Assembly (NCBI GenBank): GCA_048594975.1
Contig: JBMDXQ010000090.1
Coordinates: 1 to 64,000 of the forward strand
Direction: 5' to 3'
Length of the DNA: 64,000 nucleotides
DNA from: JBMDXB01 sp048594975
GTDB lineage: Bacteria; Acidobacteriota; Vicinamibacteria; Vicinamibacterales; 2-12-FULL-66-21
The notes below the pieces were generated by a model, which was given only the letters and a program-made list of their open reading frames with translations, ran no database searches and was not told the origin of the DNA. Below, piece after piece: positions 19,637 to 27,905 of the stretch (position 1 is the first letter of the stretch; each line of letters starts with the position of its first letter). The position numbers and the translations under genes were made by a program.

Positions 19637-20968
19637 TTACGCATACGTGACCGGCAGCTCACGATCGTCGACGAAGTAGCTGGCGCACGCCGCGTCGAGC
19701 AGTTCCGGCGTCAGGCGGCGTTCCGCGTCGAGATAGTCGGCGAGCGAGAGTACGTGCTCCACGAGGTCGCGGGGCTGGCAGCCGCGCAGCTGGATCTGCC
19801 GCGGCCGGTAGTAGTTCACGAGCATGTGCTCGATCGGCTCGCGGTCGAAGGGGATCCGCCGTTCGCCGCAGACGTTGCTGAAGATCTGCATGAACTCCGG
19901 CAGCGTCGGGCTCTCAGCGAAGATCTTGTAGTGGATGCGGCGAAGGAACGCCTCGTCCACCAGGTCCGCCGGCTTGATGTTGGTGGCGAAGACCACCAGG
20001 GTCAGGAACGGCAGCTCGAACTTCTGGCCGCTCTGCAACGTGAGGAAGTCCACCCGGCTCTCGAGCGGCACGATCCAGCGGTTCAGCAGGTCACGCGGCG
20101 AGCAGGCCTGCCGGCCGAAGTCGTCGATCACGAGCACGCCGCCGTTGGCGATCGTCTGGACGGGCGCGGCGTAAAACCCCGCGGTGGCGTTGTAGTTCAG
20201 CTCGAGGGACTCGAGCGTCAGCTCGCCTCCCACCATCACCATGGGGCGACGGCAGGCGACCCACCGGGCGTCGAGCTGCGACCCCCTGTCCAGCCCGATG
20301 CCGGACGCGGGTCCTTCCGACGCCGTCGCGACCGGTTCATGGTTCACCGGATCGAACAGCCGGACGATGTTGCCCTCCACCTCCAGCGCGTGGGGGATCG
20401 CGATCTGCCCCTCCAGGAGGTTGCGGATCGCCTGCGAGATGACGGTCTTGCCGTTGCCCGGGGGCCCGTACACGAACATCGAGTGGCCGGCATTGATCGC
20501 CGGGCCGAGTTGATCGAGCACGCGGTCGCCGATGACGAGGTGCGAAAACGCCTGGCGCACCTGCTCGCGCGTCGCCTTGCGCGGGCGCGCGTCGCGGAAT
20601 GCGCCCATGTAGCGGCGGTATTGCTCGAGCGGCACGGGCGCGCAGCCGACGTAGTGGCTCGACTCGAGGAAGAGCGCGGCCCGCGTGCGGCCCGCGTCGG
20701 TGATGCGGTAGCGGTACGACGCCCGGCCGATCATCGAGCCGCCGCCGATCTCGCAGTGGCGCTGCGCGACCATCATTTCGAGCACGGGCTCGACGACCGT
20801 GAAGTTCAGCCCCAGCCGGCGGGCGAGCTCGACGCCGGTCAGCTCACCGCTGAAGTGCAGCGCCTTGAGCGCCAGCTGCAGGACCAGGTCCGCCTTCAGG
20901 CCGGCCTCTTCGAGCGTCGTCGGGGCGGTCGGGTGCTCGACGAGTTTCGGATCGGCGATCGTGGTCAT
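19637..20968 (-). CDS. AAA+ ATPase with N-terminal winged-helix-like region
   Basis: A 443-residue protein. Residues 1-110 look like a DNA- or protein-binding winged helix (VLQLALKALHFSGELTGVELARRLGL). An AAA+ module follows, with Walker A FVYGPPGNGKT near 180, Walker B GVLVIDDFGRQ near 270 and sensor region VVFATNIKPADLVDEAFLRRI near 320. This architecture is common in acidobacterial and related genomes next to Tad genes, but I know no established function. It is translationally coupled (ATGA) to the TPR lipoprotein upstream. It is distinct from the TadA-type secretion ATPase at 24022-25353. Confidence 0.85.
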   Translation of the reverse strand: MTTIADPKLVEHPTAPTTLEEAGLKADLVLQLALKALHFSGELTGVELARRLGLNFTVVEPVLEMMVAQRHCEIGGGSMIGRASYRYRITDAGRTRAALFLESSHYVGCAPVPLEQYRRYMGAFRDARPRKATREQVRQAFSHLVIGDRVLDQLGPAINAGHSMFVYGPPGNGKTVISQAIRNLLEGQIAIPHALEVEGNIVRLFDPVNHEPVATASEGPASGIGLDRGSQLDARWVACRRPMVMVGGELTLESLELNYNATAGFYAAPVQTIANGGVLVIDDFGRQACSPRDLLNRWIVPLESRVDFLTLQSGQKFELPFLTLVVFATNIKPADLVDEAFLRRIHYKIFAESPTLPEFMQIFSNVCGERRIPFDREPIEHMLVNYYRPRQIQLRGCQPRDLVEHVLSLADYLDAERRLTPELLDAACASYFVDDRELPVTYA

Positions 20969-21945
20969 TGGGGTTCCCCCGCATCCGCCAGCGAGGCGCG
21001 GAGCGCCCTGGCGCGGTCGCAGGCGTCCGCCGGGCCGCCGCGCGCGCCGCACGCCGCCTGGAAGGCGGCGAGCGCCGCCGGCCGTTCGCCGAGCGACAGG
21101 TTGATGACGCCTTCGTTGTAGTCGGCGCGCGCCACCGATCCCGCCTCGCGCAGCGCCTGGCGCGCCAGGTCCATCCGCCTGCTGGCCGCGTAGGCGAGCG
21201 CGAGGTTGTGCCGCGCCGCCAGCAGCGCCGGATCGGCGGCCACCGCCTGGCGGCAGTAGCGGATCGCCGTGGCGGCATCGCCGTCCACGAGCGACAGGTA
21301 GCCGAGGTTGTTCATCGCGAAGGCGGCGTCCGGCTGGATGGCCAGCGCGACTTCGTACGCGTTCTGCGCCTCACGCTCGTTGCCGAGCGCCTGCAGCACC
21401 GTGCCCAGCGTGTTCCGCGCCGCCGCGGAGTAGGGCGCGAAGTACACCGCGCGGTGGGCATCGGCCAGCGCCAGCGCGGGCAGCCGCGCGTCGCGCCACA
21501 GCCGCGCGAGCCCGTCGTACGCCGCCGCGTCACGCGGATCGAAGACGAGCGCCACGCGATAGTGGCGGTGCGCCGCATCGAAGACGCCGAGGCGGGCGTA
21601 TTCCGCCGCGACCCGACGATTTGTTTCGGCCCCGGGCATCGCCCGCAGCGCCAGCAGCGCCGCCGCCAGCCCCGGATCGGAGCTCTCGAGCGTGGACCCG
21701 AGTGCCTGCCGGGGTCTCGGCTGCGCGCGTGCCGAGAGCTCGCGGATCTTGCCAATCACGGTCTCGAGGGAGTCCGCCGCGGGAGCCACGTCGAACGGGG
21801 CCGGGGCGGAGGCGGAGCCGGGCTGCGCCCCGCTCACGAAGCGGCTCGACAGGCTGGACGGCGCGCGCGAGGACGCGCATCCCGCCGCCAGTGCCCCGGC
21901 AACGACTACTCCCACCGTCAGTCGACTGGCTCTCGCGATCGTCAT
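20965..21945 (-). CDS. TPR-repeat lipoprotein (TadD-like)
   Basis: A 326-residue exported protein. The ATG at 21945 gives a signal with lipobox LAAGC. Most of the rest (about 110-320) is tetratricopeptide repeats, for example AAAYDGLARLWRDARLPALALADAHRAV and FAMNNLGYLSLVDGDAATAIRYCRQAV in successive units. Position and structure match TadD, the TPR lipoprotein of Tad loci that helps assemble the secretin. It overlaps the AAA ATPase gene by 4 nt. Confidence 0.83.
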   Translation of the reverse strand: MTIARASRLTVGVVVAGALAAGCASSRAPSSLSSRFVSGAQPGSASAPAPFDVAPAADSLETVIGKIRELSARAQPRPRQALGSTLESSDPGLAAALLALRAMPGAETNRRVAAEYARLGVFDAAHRHYRVALVFDPRDAAAYDGLARLWRDARLPALALADAHRAVYFAPYSAAARNTLGTVLQALGNEREAQNAYEVALAIQPDAAFAMNNLGYLSLVDGDAATAIRYCRQAVAADPALLAARHNLALAYAASRRMDLARQALREAGSVARADYNEGVINLSLGERPAALAAFQAACGARGGPADACDRARALRASLADAGEPQ

Positions 21946-21974
21946 GCCCCTGGCCCCGATGTCAGCAACGCGGC

Positions 21975-22076
21975 TCAGTCGAACTTCTCGCTGCGCAGAC
22001 GCGCGCGGCGCTTGACCAGCCACAACCCGCCGAACACCACTGCGCCGACGATCGCGATCACTGTGATGGGTTCCAT
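21975..22076 (-). CDS. 33-residue membrane microprotein in the Tad operon
   Basis: ATG 22076 to TGA 21975 encodes MEPITVIAIVGAVVFGGLWL plus a basic tail VKRRARLRSEKFD: one transmembrane helix with a strongly positive cytoplasmic end. A good ribosome-binding site (AAAGGAG, 7 nt spacing) precedes it, and it fits neatly between tadC and the TPR lipoprotein gene on the same strand. I know no family. The strong ribosome-binding site and positive-inside topology argue that it is real. Confidence 0.68.
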   Translation of the reverse strand: MEPITVIAIVGAVVFGGLWLVKRRARLRSEKFD

Positions 22077-22117
22077 TTTGCTTTCTCCTTTGATGGTTAT
22101 CCGTGGTCCGAGTTCGC

Positions 22118-23032
22118 TCACCGGCCGTGCGTGCCGAACACCTCGATGATCTTGATGACGGCAGGGCCGAGAATCACGACGTAGAGTGCCGGGAAGAGGA
22201 GCAGGACGAGCGGAAACACCAGCTTCACGGTGAGCTTGGCGGCCCGCTCCTCCGCCCGCTGCCGCCGCTTGGTACGGGACGTGTCGGCGTGTGTCCTGAG
22301 CGCCTGCGCGACGCTCGTTCCGAACCGGTCCGTCTGCACGAGCATGGCGACGAGCGAACGCACGTCCTCCACGCGCGTGCGATCCGCGAAGTTCTTGAAG
22401 GCTTCGAGCCGCGCCTTGCCGGCGCGGATCTCCATCGTGACGAGGCGCAGCTCCTCGGCCAGCGCCGGGTAGGCGAGGTCGAGTTCCTCGCTCGCCTTGA
22501 CGATGGCCTGATCGAGGCTGGAGCCGGCCTCCAGGCACACGATGAACAGGTCCAGGGCGTCGGGCAGGCCGTTGCGGATGACCCGCTGACGGCGCCTGGT
22601 CTGCCGCCCGAGCCACAGGTCGGGCAGCAGGTAGCCGACCACGACGCCGAAAATCGCCGGCAGGATGCCGCGGCGCCCGAACACCAGGACGATCGTGGCG
22701 GCGAGGCCCGCCGCGCAGAGGATCTTCGCCGCGGAGAACGCGATCGTCGCGTTGAGGCTGCGGTAGCCGGCGGCGGTCAGGCGCCGGCGCAGGAGCGACA
22801 TCTCCTTCGGAGACTTCTGCACGACGGTGGCGACCTTCTTGGCGAGCGGGCTCACGGTGTCGGCCACGAGCGGCGCCGGGAGCACCAGGTCGGTGCTGGG
22901 GCCGGCGCTGAGTCCGTCCAGCCGCCGCCGCGCGGGCGCGCGGCCGAGCAGGATCGACCTGGTCACGAGCCCGGTCGTGAGCGCCACGCCGATGAACACC
23001 GCGGTAACGGCAATGAGGAGATCGGCTTGCAT
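22118..23032 (-). CDS. tadC: Tad pilus inner-membrane platform protein TadC
   Basis: A 304-residue type II secretion F-domain protein. An N-terminal helix and a helix pair near 95-135 precede the cytoplasmic F domain (NGLPDALDLFIVCLEAGSSLDQAI), which ends in LVQTDRFGTSVAQALRTHAD and the helix LTVKLVFPLVLLLFPALYVV. With TadB it forms the platform on which TadA polymerises Flp pilin. It starts 9 bp after tadB. Confidence 0.92.
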   Translation of the reverse strand: MQADLLIAVTAVFIGVALTTGLVTRSILLGRAPARRRLDGLSAGPSTDLVLPAPLVADTVSPLAKKVATVVQKSPKEMSLLRRRLTAAGYRSLNATIAFSAAKILCAAGLAATIVLVFGRRGILPAIFGVVVGYLLPDLWLGRQTRRRQRVIRNGLPDALDLFIVCLEAGSSLDQAIVKASEELDLAYPALAEELRLVTMEIRAGKARLEAFKNFADRTRVEDVRSLVAMLVQTDRFGTSVAQALRTHADTSRTKRRQRAEERAAKLTVKLVFPLVLLLFPALYVVILGPAVIKIIEVFGTHGR

Positions 23033-23041
23033 CGGGTTGCC

Positions 23042-24010
23042 TCAGTACTCGAGGTTAGTGAGCCGCTTCACGACGAGGCCGCCTGTCACCTGCAGGATGA
23101 GCGCGGCCACCACCATCTTCACGCCCAAGGGATGCGTGATCAGAATCTTCATGGTGTCCGGCGCCACCACCGCGATGGCCAGGGCCGTGACCGGGGGGAG
23201 GCCGACGAGGACGAAGCCGGTCATGCGGGCGTGCGCGGAGATGACGCGGACCTGCCGCTTCACCTTGAAACGCTCGCGGACGACGCGGGCCAGATTGTCG
23301 AGCACTTCCGAGAGGTTGCCGCCCGCCTCGCGCTGCGTCAGCACCGCGGTCGCGAAGAACCGCGCGTCCAGGAGCGCGATGCGCTCGGCGAACGCCCGGA
23401 GCGCGTCGGACAGCGGCATCCCGAAGTTCTGGCGGTCATAGAGCAGCCTGAATTCCGCGGAGACCGGATCGGGCATCTCGTCTGCGACCATGCCGAGGCC
23501 GGTGGTGAACGCGTGCCCGGCGCGCAGCGCGCGGGCGATGAGGTCGAGAGCCTCCGGGAACTGCTCTTCGAACAACAGCATGCGGCGGCTGCGCTTCCAC
23601 GCCAGGTAAACGTAGGGGCCGAACATCAGCAGCACGGCGGCCACGGCGCTGATGCCGCGCAGACCGGTCAGGATGGCGAGGATGGAGTAGCCGCCGAACA
23701 GCGCGGTGCCGCTCATCAACAGGAACATCCCCACGGTCATGCGGGCGTCGGCCTGCTGGATGAGGCGCTCGATCGGCGCCGTGATCCGCGTCGCCCTGAT
23801 GAGGAGCCGGTTGAGCGCGCCGACGTTGCTGAGCTGCTGCTCCTGTACGAGCAGCGCCGGCGTCTTCGCCAGACGGCTGCCGGCGGCTGCTTTCAGCCGC
23901 TTCTTCAGCTTCCTGGTCGACTCCTGCTCGGTCCGGACGACGAACCCCCAGTACAGGCCGAGCACGATGGCGAGCACTCCGACGAAGGTCCCGAGAATCA
24001 GCGGCTGCAC
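23042..24010 (-). CDS. tadB: Tad pilus inner-membrane platform protein TadB
   Basis: A 322-residue F-domain protein with an N-terminal helix, a pair of helices near 100-140, the F-domain core FPEALDLIARALRAGHAFTTGL and TQREAGGNLSEVLDNLARVV, and C-terminal helices. The start is GTG 24010, 11 bp from the tadA stop, supported by GGAGG with 5 nt spacing; no in-frame ATG fits. It partners TadC. Confidence 0.91.
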   Translation of the reverse strand: MQPLILGTFVGVLAIVLGLYWGFVVRTEQESTRKLKKRLKAAAGSRLAKTPALLVQEQQLSNVGALNRLLIRATRITAPIERLIQQADARMTVGMFLLMSGTALFGGYSILAILTGLRGISAVAAVLLMFGPYVYLAWKRSRRMLLFEEQFPEALDLIARALRAGHAFTTGLGMVADEMPDPVSAEFRLLYDRQNFGMPLSDALRAFAERIALLDARFFATAVLTQREAGGNLSEVLDNLARVVRERFKVKRQVRVISAHARMTGFVLVGLPPVTALAIAVVAPDTMKILITHPLGVKMVVAALILQVTGGLVVKRLTNLEY

Positions 24011-24021
24011 TGTCGCCTCCG

Positions 24022-25353
24022 TTACGCCACGACCTGTATGTGGTCGAACATCTCGATCGCCAGCGGATAGCCCGACGACTGCAGCTGCGCGCTGCACTTC
24101 GGCCGGATGCCGGTGGCCTTGAACCGGCCGATGATGCGGCCCTCCGGCGTGAGCCCGGTGCGCTCGAACACGAAGATCTCCTGCAGCGAGATGATGTCCT
24201 GCTCCATCCCGGTGATCTCGGAGATCGCCGTCACGCGCCGCGCGCCGTCGGTGAAGCGGGTGATCTGCACGATCAGGTTGACCGCCGAGGCGATCTGCTG
24301 GCGCACGGCGCGCTCGGGGATGTTCAGGTTGGCCATCGCCACCATCGTGTCCAGCCGGTAGAGCGCGTCGCGCGGGCTGTTGGCGTGAATGGTGGTCAGG
24401 CTGCCGTCGTGGCCGGTGTTCATCGCCTGCAGCATGTCGAGCGCCTCGTCGCCGCGCACCTCGCCGACGACGATGCGGTCGGGCCGCATGCGCAAGGCGT
24501 TGATGACCAGCTGGCGCTGCCGCACCGCGCCCTGCCCCTCGATGTTGGCCGGCCGGGTCTCGAGCCGCACCGTGTGTCGCTGGCGGAGCATCAGCTCGGC
24601 GGCGTCCTCGATGGTCACGATGCGTTCCTTCTCGGAGATGAACCCGGAGAGCACGTTGAGCATCGTGGTCTTGCCGGCGCCCGTGCCGCCCGAGATGATC
24701 ACGTTCAGCCGGCAGGCCACCGCCGCGCGGAGGAAGTCGAGCATCGGCTGCGTGAGCGTCTGCCGCGCGACCAGGTCCTGGGCGCCGAGACGATCGGTGC
24801 GGAAGCGCCGGATCGAGAGGCACGGGCCGTCGAGCGCGAGCGGCGGGATGATCGCGTTGACGCGCGAGCCGTCCTGGAGGCGCGCGTCCACCATCGGGCT
24901 CGACTCGTCCACCCGTCGGCCGACCGAGCTGACGATGCGTTCGATGATCCGCAGCAGGTGCCGATCGTCCTTGAAGACGAGCGCGGTCTCCTCCAGCCTG
25001 CCGTTCCGCTCGATGTAGATTCGGTCGTGCCGGTTGACGAGGATGTCGGAGATCTCGTGATCGCGGAGCAGCGCCTCGAGCGGTCCGAGCCCGAACAGCT
25101 CGTTGAGCACGTCGACGATCATCGACTCGCGCTCGAACAGGCTCAGCGGCACGGTATCCGACTCGCGGTCGAGCAGCGAGACGATGATGCTGCGGATCTC
25201 GGGCTCCGCCTCCTCCTTGTGGACCTTGGCGAGCCGCTCCAGGTTGAGGCGGTTCAGCAGCTCCTGGTGCACGCGGGCCTTCAGGTCCTGGTACTCCGGG
25301 TTGCGCACGTCGGCGGCGACTGCAGGGGCTGTCTTGACCGTGAGTGAAGTCAT
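24022..25353 (-). CDS. tadA: Tad pilus assembly ATPase TadA/CpaF
   Basis: A 443-residue secretion ATPase of the VirB11/PulE superfamily that powers Flp pilus extension. The N-terminal domain includes LGPLEALLRDHEISDILVN. The C-terminal motor has Walker A ISGGTGAGKTTMLN, an Asp box beginning RIVTIEDAAEL, Walker B RPDRIVVGEVRGDEALDML and His box GHDGSLTTIHAN. Length and all motifs are normal. It follows tadZ by 24 bp. Confidence 0.95.
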   Translation of the reverse strand: MTSLTVKTAPAVAADVRNPEYQDLKARVHQELLNRLNLERLAKVHKEEAEPEIRSIIVSLLDRESDTVPLSLFERESMIVDVLNELFGLGPLEALLRDHEISDILVNRHDRIYIERNGRLEETALVFKDDRHLLRIIERIVSSVGRRVDESSPMVDARLQDGSRVNAIIPPLALDGPCLSIRRFRTDRLGAQDLVARQTLTQPMLDFLRAAVACRLNVIISGGTGAGKTTMLNVLSGFISEKERIVTIEDAAELMLRQRHTVRLETRPANIEGQGAVRQRQLVINALRMRPDRIVVGEVRGDEALDMLQAMNTGHDGSLTTIHANSPRDALYRLDTMVAMANLNIPERAVRQQIASAVNLIVQITRFTDGARRVTAISEITGMEQDIISLQEIFVFERTGLTPEGRIIGRFKATGIRPKCSAQLQSSGYPLAIEMFDHIQVVA

Positions 25354-25377
25354 CCTCGTCTCCAGTGTCTCCAGTCG

Positions 25378-26541
25378 TCAGGACCTTGCGATGCCCAGGC
25401 GCCCGAACAGGCCGGCCTGGCGCTCGTCTTTCGTGGATCTGCCAGCCTCGAGGCCGGCGAGGTTATGGGCCAGGGTCGCGAACGAGGCGGCCAGGCGGTT
25501 GTGGTTCTCGATCACCACCGGCCGGCCCTGGTTGAGCCCCTCGAGCGCGATCCGGTAGTCGCTGGGGATGACGTGACGGACGGCGCCGCCGGTGACCCGC
25601 TCGACGTCTTCGCGCGCGATCTCGGCGGTGCGGTCGAAGCGATTGATCACCAGCCCGACGCGCTCCTTGCCGTAGCGCTGGCGGAGCGCGATCGCCAGCG
25701 CGCCGGCGCGGCGCACCGTCGCGAGCTCCTGGTTGGCGACGAGCACGACCGTCGCCGCCAGGTCGAGCGCATCGAGCATCGTGATATCGGTGCGCGGCAC
25801 GTCGAGGAGGACGTACTGGTAGTGCCGGGCGGCAAACGCGATCAACTCGCGCACCGGCTCGGGACCCGGCGCCGGCGTGACGCCGCGATCGCTCGAGGCC
25901 AGTACGTGCAGGCCCGAGCCGGTGGTCGCGACGACGCCGCGCAGGTACGCTTCGTCCAGGCGGTGGCTGTTCTCGAGCACGTCCGCGGTGGTGAAGCGCG
26001 GCTCGATCCCGGCAAACAGCGCCGCATCGCCGTGCGCGAGGTGGAGGTCCACCAGCAGCGCGCGGCGCGGCGCCACCCGGGCGAGCGCGGTCGCAACGTT
26101 CACCGCGACGGTGGTCGTGCCGACCCCGCCCTTGGCGCCGACGAAGGCGAACACCTTGCCGTCGGCCGTCTTCGGCGCGTGCACCGCGGTCACGCGCTGG
26201 ATCGCCGCAACCAGCTCGGTCGCGGTCAGCGGCTCCGGGAGCCACTCGGTGACGCCGGCGCGCATCGCCTCGAGCATCAGCGCCGGATCCAGCGCCGCGG
26301 CGACGATCACGACGCCCAGCGCCGGATGGTGCCGCTTCAGGCCGGCCAGCCCGAGCGGGAGCGACGTCCGTTCCCGGAGGTCCACGATGGCGGCGTCGAA
26401 ACCGCCCGCGTGGCCCACCGATTCGAGATCGTCGAACGAACGGGAGGAGACCTGCGCGCCGCTCTCGCGCAGCATCTCGTCGAGCCGGCGGTCCGCCGAC
26501 CCGACGACGACGACCTTGACCTTCGACTGGGTGTTCATCAC
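25378..26541 (-). CDS. tadZ: Tad pilus localisation ATPase TadZ/CpaE
   Basis: A 387-residue protein with an N-terminal receiver-like domain (VKVVVVGSADRRLDEMLRES, then FDAAIVDLRE), followed from about 128 by a MinD/ParA-type ATPase: deviant Walker A FVGAKGGVGTTTVAVN, LLVDLHLAHGDAALF and YVLLDVPRTDITML. TadZ/CpaE proteins place the Tad apparatus at the cell pole. The start overlaps the stop of the preceding gene; ATG 26541 and ATG 26538 are adjacent codons and either could be used. Confidence 0.92.
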   Translation of the reverse strand: MMNTQSKVKVVVVGSADRRLDEMLRESGAQVSSRSFDDLESVGHAGGFDAAIVDLRERTSLPLGLAGLKRHHPALGVVIVAAALDPALMLEAMRAGVTEWLPEPLTATELVAAIQRVTAVHAPKTADGKVFAFVGAKGGVGTTTVAVNVATALARVAPRRALLVDLHLAHGDAALFAGIEPRFTTADVLENSHRLDEAYLRGVVATTGSGLHVLASSDRGVTPAPGPEPVRELIAFAARHYQYVLLDVPRTDITMLDALDLAATVVLVANQELATVRRAGALAIALRQRYGKERVGLVINRFDRTAEIAREDVERVTGGAVRHVIPSDYRIALEGLNQGRPVVIENHNRLAASFATLAHNLAGLEAGRSTKDERQAGLFGRLGIARS

Positions 26542-27869
26542 CGCCTCAGGAGAATCGTGCGGAGAAACGCCGCGTTGGGATCGATGGACGGCCCGCCCGC
26601 CAGTGTCAGGCCGGGCAGCGTCACGAGGCGGCCGACGACGATGTCCGCGTTCTGCCGCAGGGGATCGCCGGGATCGAACTGGAGGTTCCCGTCCTGATCC
26701 AGCCTCCCCATGCCCTCGATGAAGAACCCGAAGATGTTCACCAGTTTGGCTGAGTCCGTTGAACCCTGCGGGTCCGCTGCCAGGAACAGGTCGATGTCCA
26801 TCACCCCGATCGGAACAATCCTCGGACTCGGCGTATGCGAAGAGCCGCCGATGCCGCCCCGGCCACCGTCCAGGGTGGGGACCCAGTGGGCGCCGGGGTC
26901 CCGGCCGTACAGCTCCACGATCCCCGCCCTCGTGTTTCCCTGGTCACACCCGGTCTGGACGCGGACGCAGCCACGCGCGGCCCAGTAGATTTTCTCCTCC
27001 AGCGTGGAAATGGCGCTCCCGCTCGGGCACTGCGTAGCGGGATCGGCGATCGCAACCGGATAGCCGTTGCAGCTCACGATGTTCTCGCCGTACGCCTGCC
27101 CGCCCTGATTGTTCCCGTCTGTTCGGGGCAGATCGATCTGTCGGTACCAGCCGGAGGTGACGTCCTGCCCGCCGCACGTCTTGATCGTGAACTGCTGCCC
27201 GTAATCGGCGAGCGTCCACCCCGTTCCCGGTGAATCCGCCGTCGGAGGCACGTAGAGATCGGGCTCTGGACTGCGGTTCCACGGCGAGGGATAGCGGTCG
27301 AACGTCGACGTGTTCGGCACGAAATCAGGGTCGGTGCCAGGGTAGTCCGGCTCGGGTCCGTCAACTTCGTCCCAGCGATCGACGATGGCCCAGGGTCTCA
27401 GACATTCGGTGGCGGTGCCGATGCGCACCTGGGCGGTGGCGGTGGCGACCACGCCCTGCTGCCTGATGTTCAGGATCTGCGCGAAGAACGTGGGCAGCGC
27501 GGTGTTCCGGTCCTGGTTCCGGAACACGTCCACCTTCACGCAGACATCGCCTTCGGCCGCGCAGGGCGGGATCGCGCCGCTGATCGTGACGTCGACAGCC
27601 CCCGCCTGACCCCAGACCAGGTTGGCGAGCGCGTAGCCGCGCGCGCTCTGCGCCCCCATTCCGGTTTGCGTGAAATCGTTCGGGTCGTCGAACGCCAGGC
27701 CGACGGCGCCGGCGAGCGCGCCCGCGTCGGCCGCGTTCTGCGCCTGGCCGCGCGCCACCCACCTCACGCCGGCGTCGATTGCCAGTGCCGACACTCCGAG
27801 CAGCGCAACCATGGCGACCGCCACGTGCACCAGCACCGCGCCGCGATCGTTACGAACCCCGCTAGCCAT
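26538..27869 (-). CDS. TadG-like pilus protein
   Basis: A 443-residue protein whose start RGAVLVHVAVAMVALLGVSALAIDAG is the TadE/TadG-like hydrophobic helix, followed by AQNAADAGALAGA, the usual TadG helix. The remaining ~370 residues are extracytoplasmic, with several Cys (for example TATECLRPWAI and GCVRVQTGCDQG) and no recognised domain. TadG-like minor pilin proteins are thought to help anchor or initiate Flp fibres. It sits between secretin and TadZ genes. Confidence 0.85.
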   Translation of the reverse strand: MASGVRNDRGAVLVHVAVAMVALLGVSALAIDAGVRWVARGQAQNAADAGALAGAVGLAFDDPNDFTQTGMGAQSARGYALANLVWGQAGAVDVTISGAIPPCAAEGDVCVKVDVFRNQDRNTALPTFFAQILNIRQQGVVATATAQVRIGTATECLRPWAIVDRWDEVDGPEPDYPGTDPDFVPNTSTFDRYPSPWNRSPEPDLYVPPTADSPGTGWTLADYGQQFTIKTCGGQDVTSGWYRQIDLPRTDGNNQGGQAYGENIVSCNGYPVAIADPATQCPSGSAISTLEEKIYWAARGCVRVQTGCDQGNTRAGIVELYGRDPGAHWVPTLDGGRGGIGGSSHTPSPRIVPIGVMDIDLFLAADPQGSTDSAKLVNIFGFFIEGMGRLDQDGNLQFDPGDPLRQNADIVVGRLVTLPGLTLAGGPSIDPNAAFLRTILLRR

Positions 27870-27905
27870 CGTCCTGTCCTCTTTCCTTGGTGGGCGGTCC
27901 GTGCC

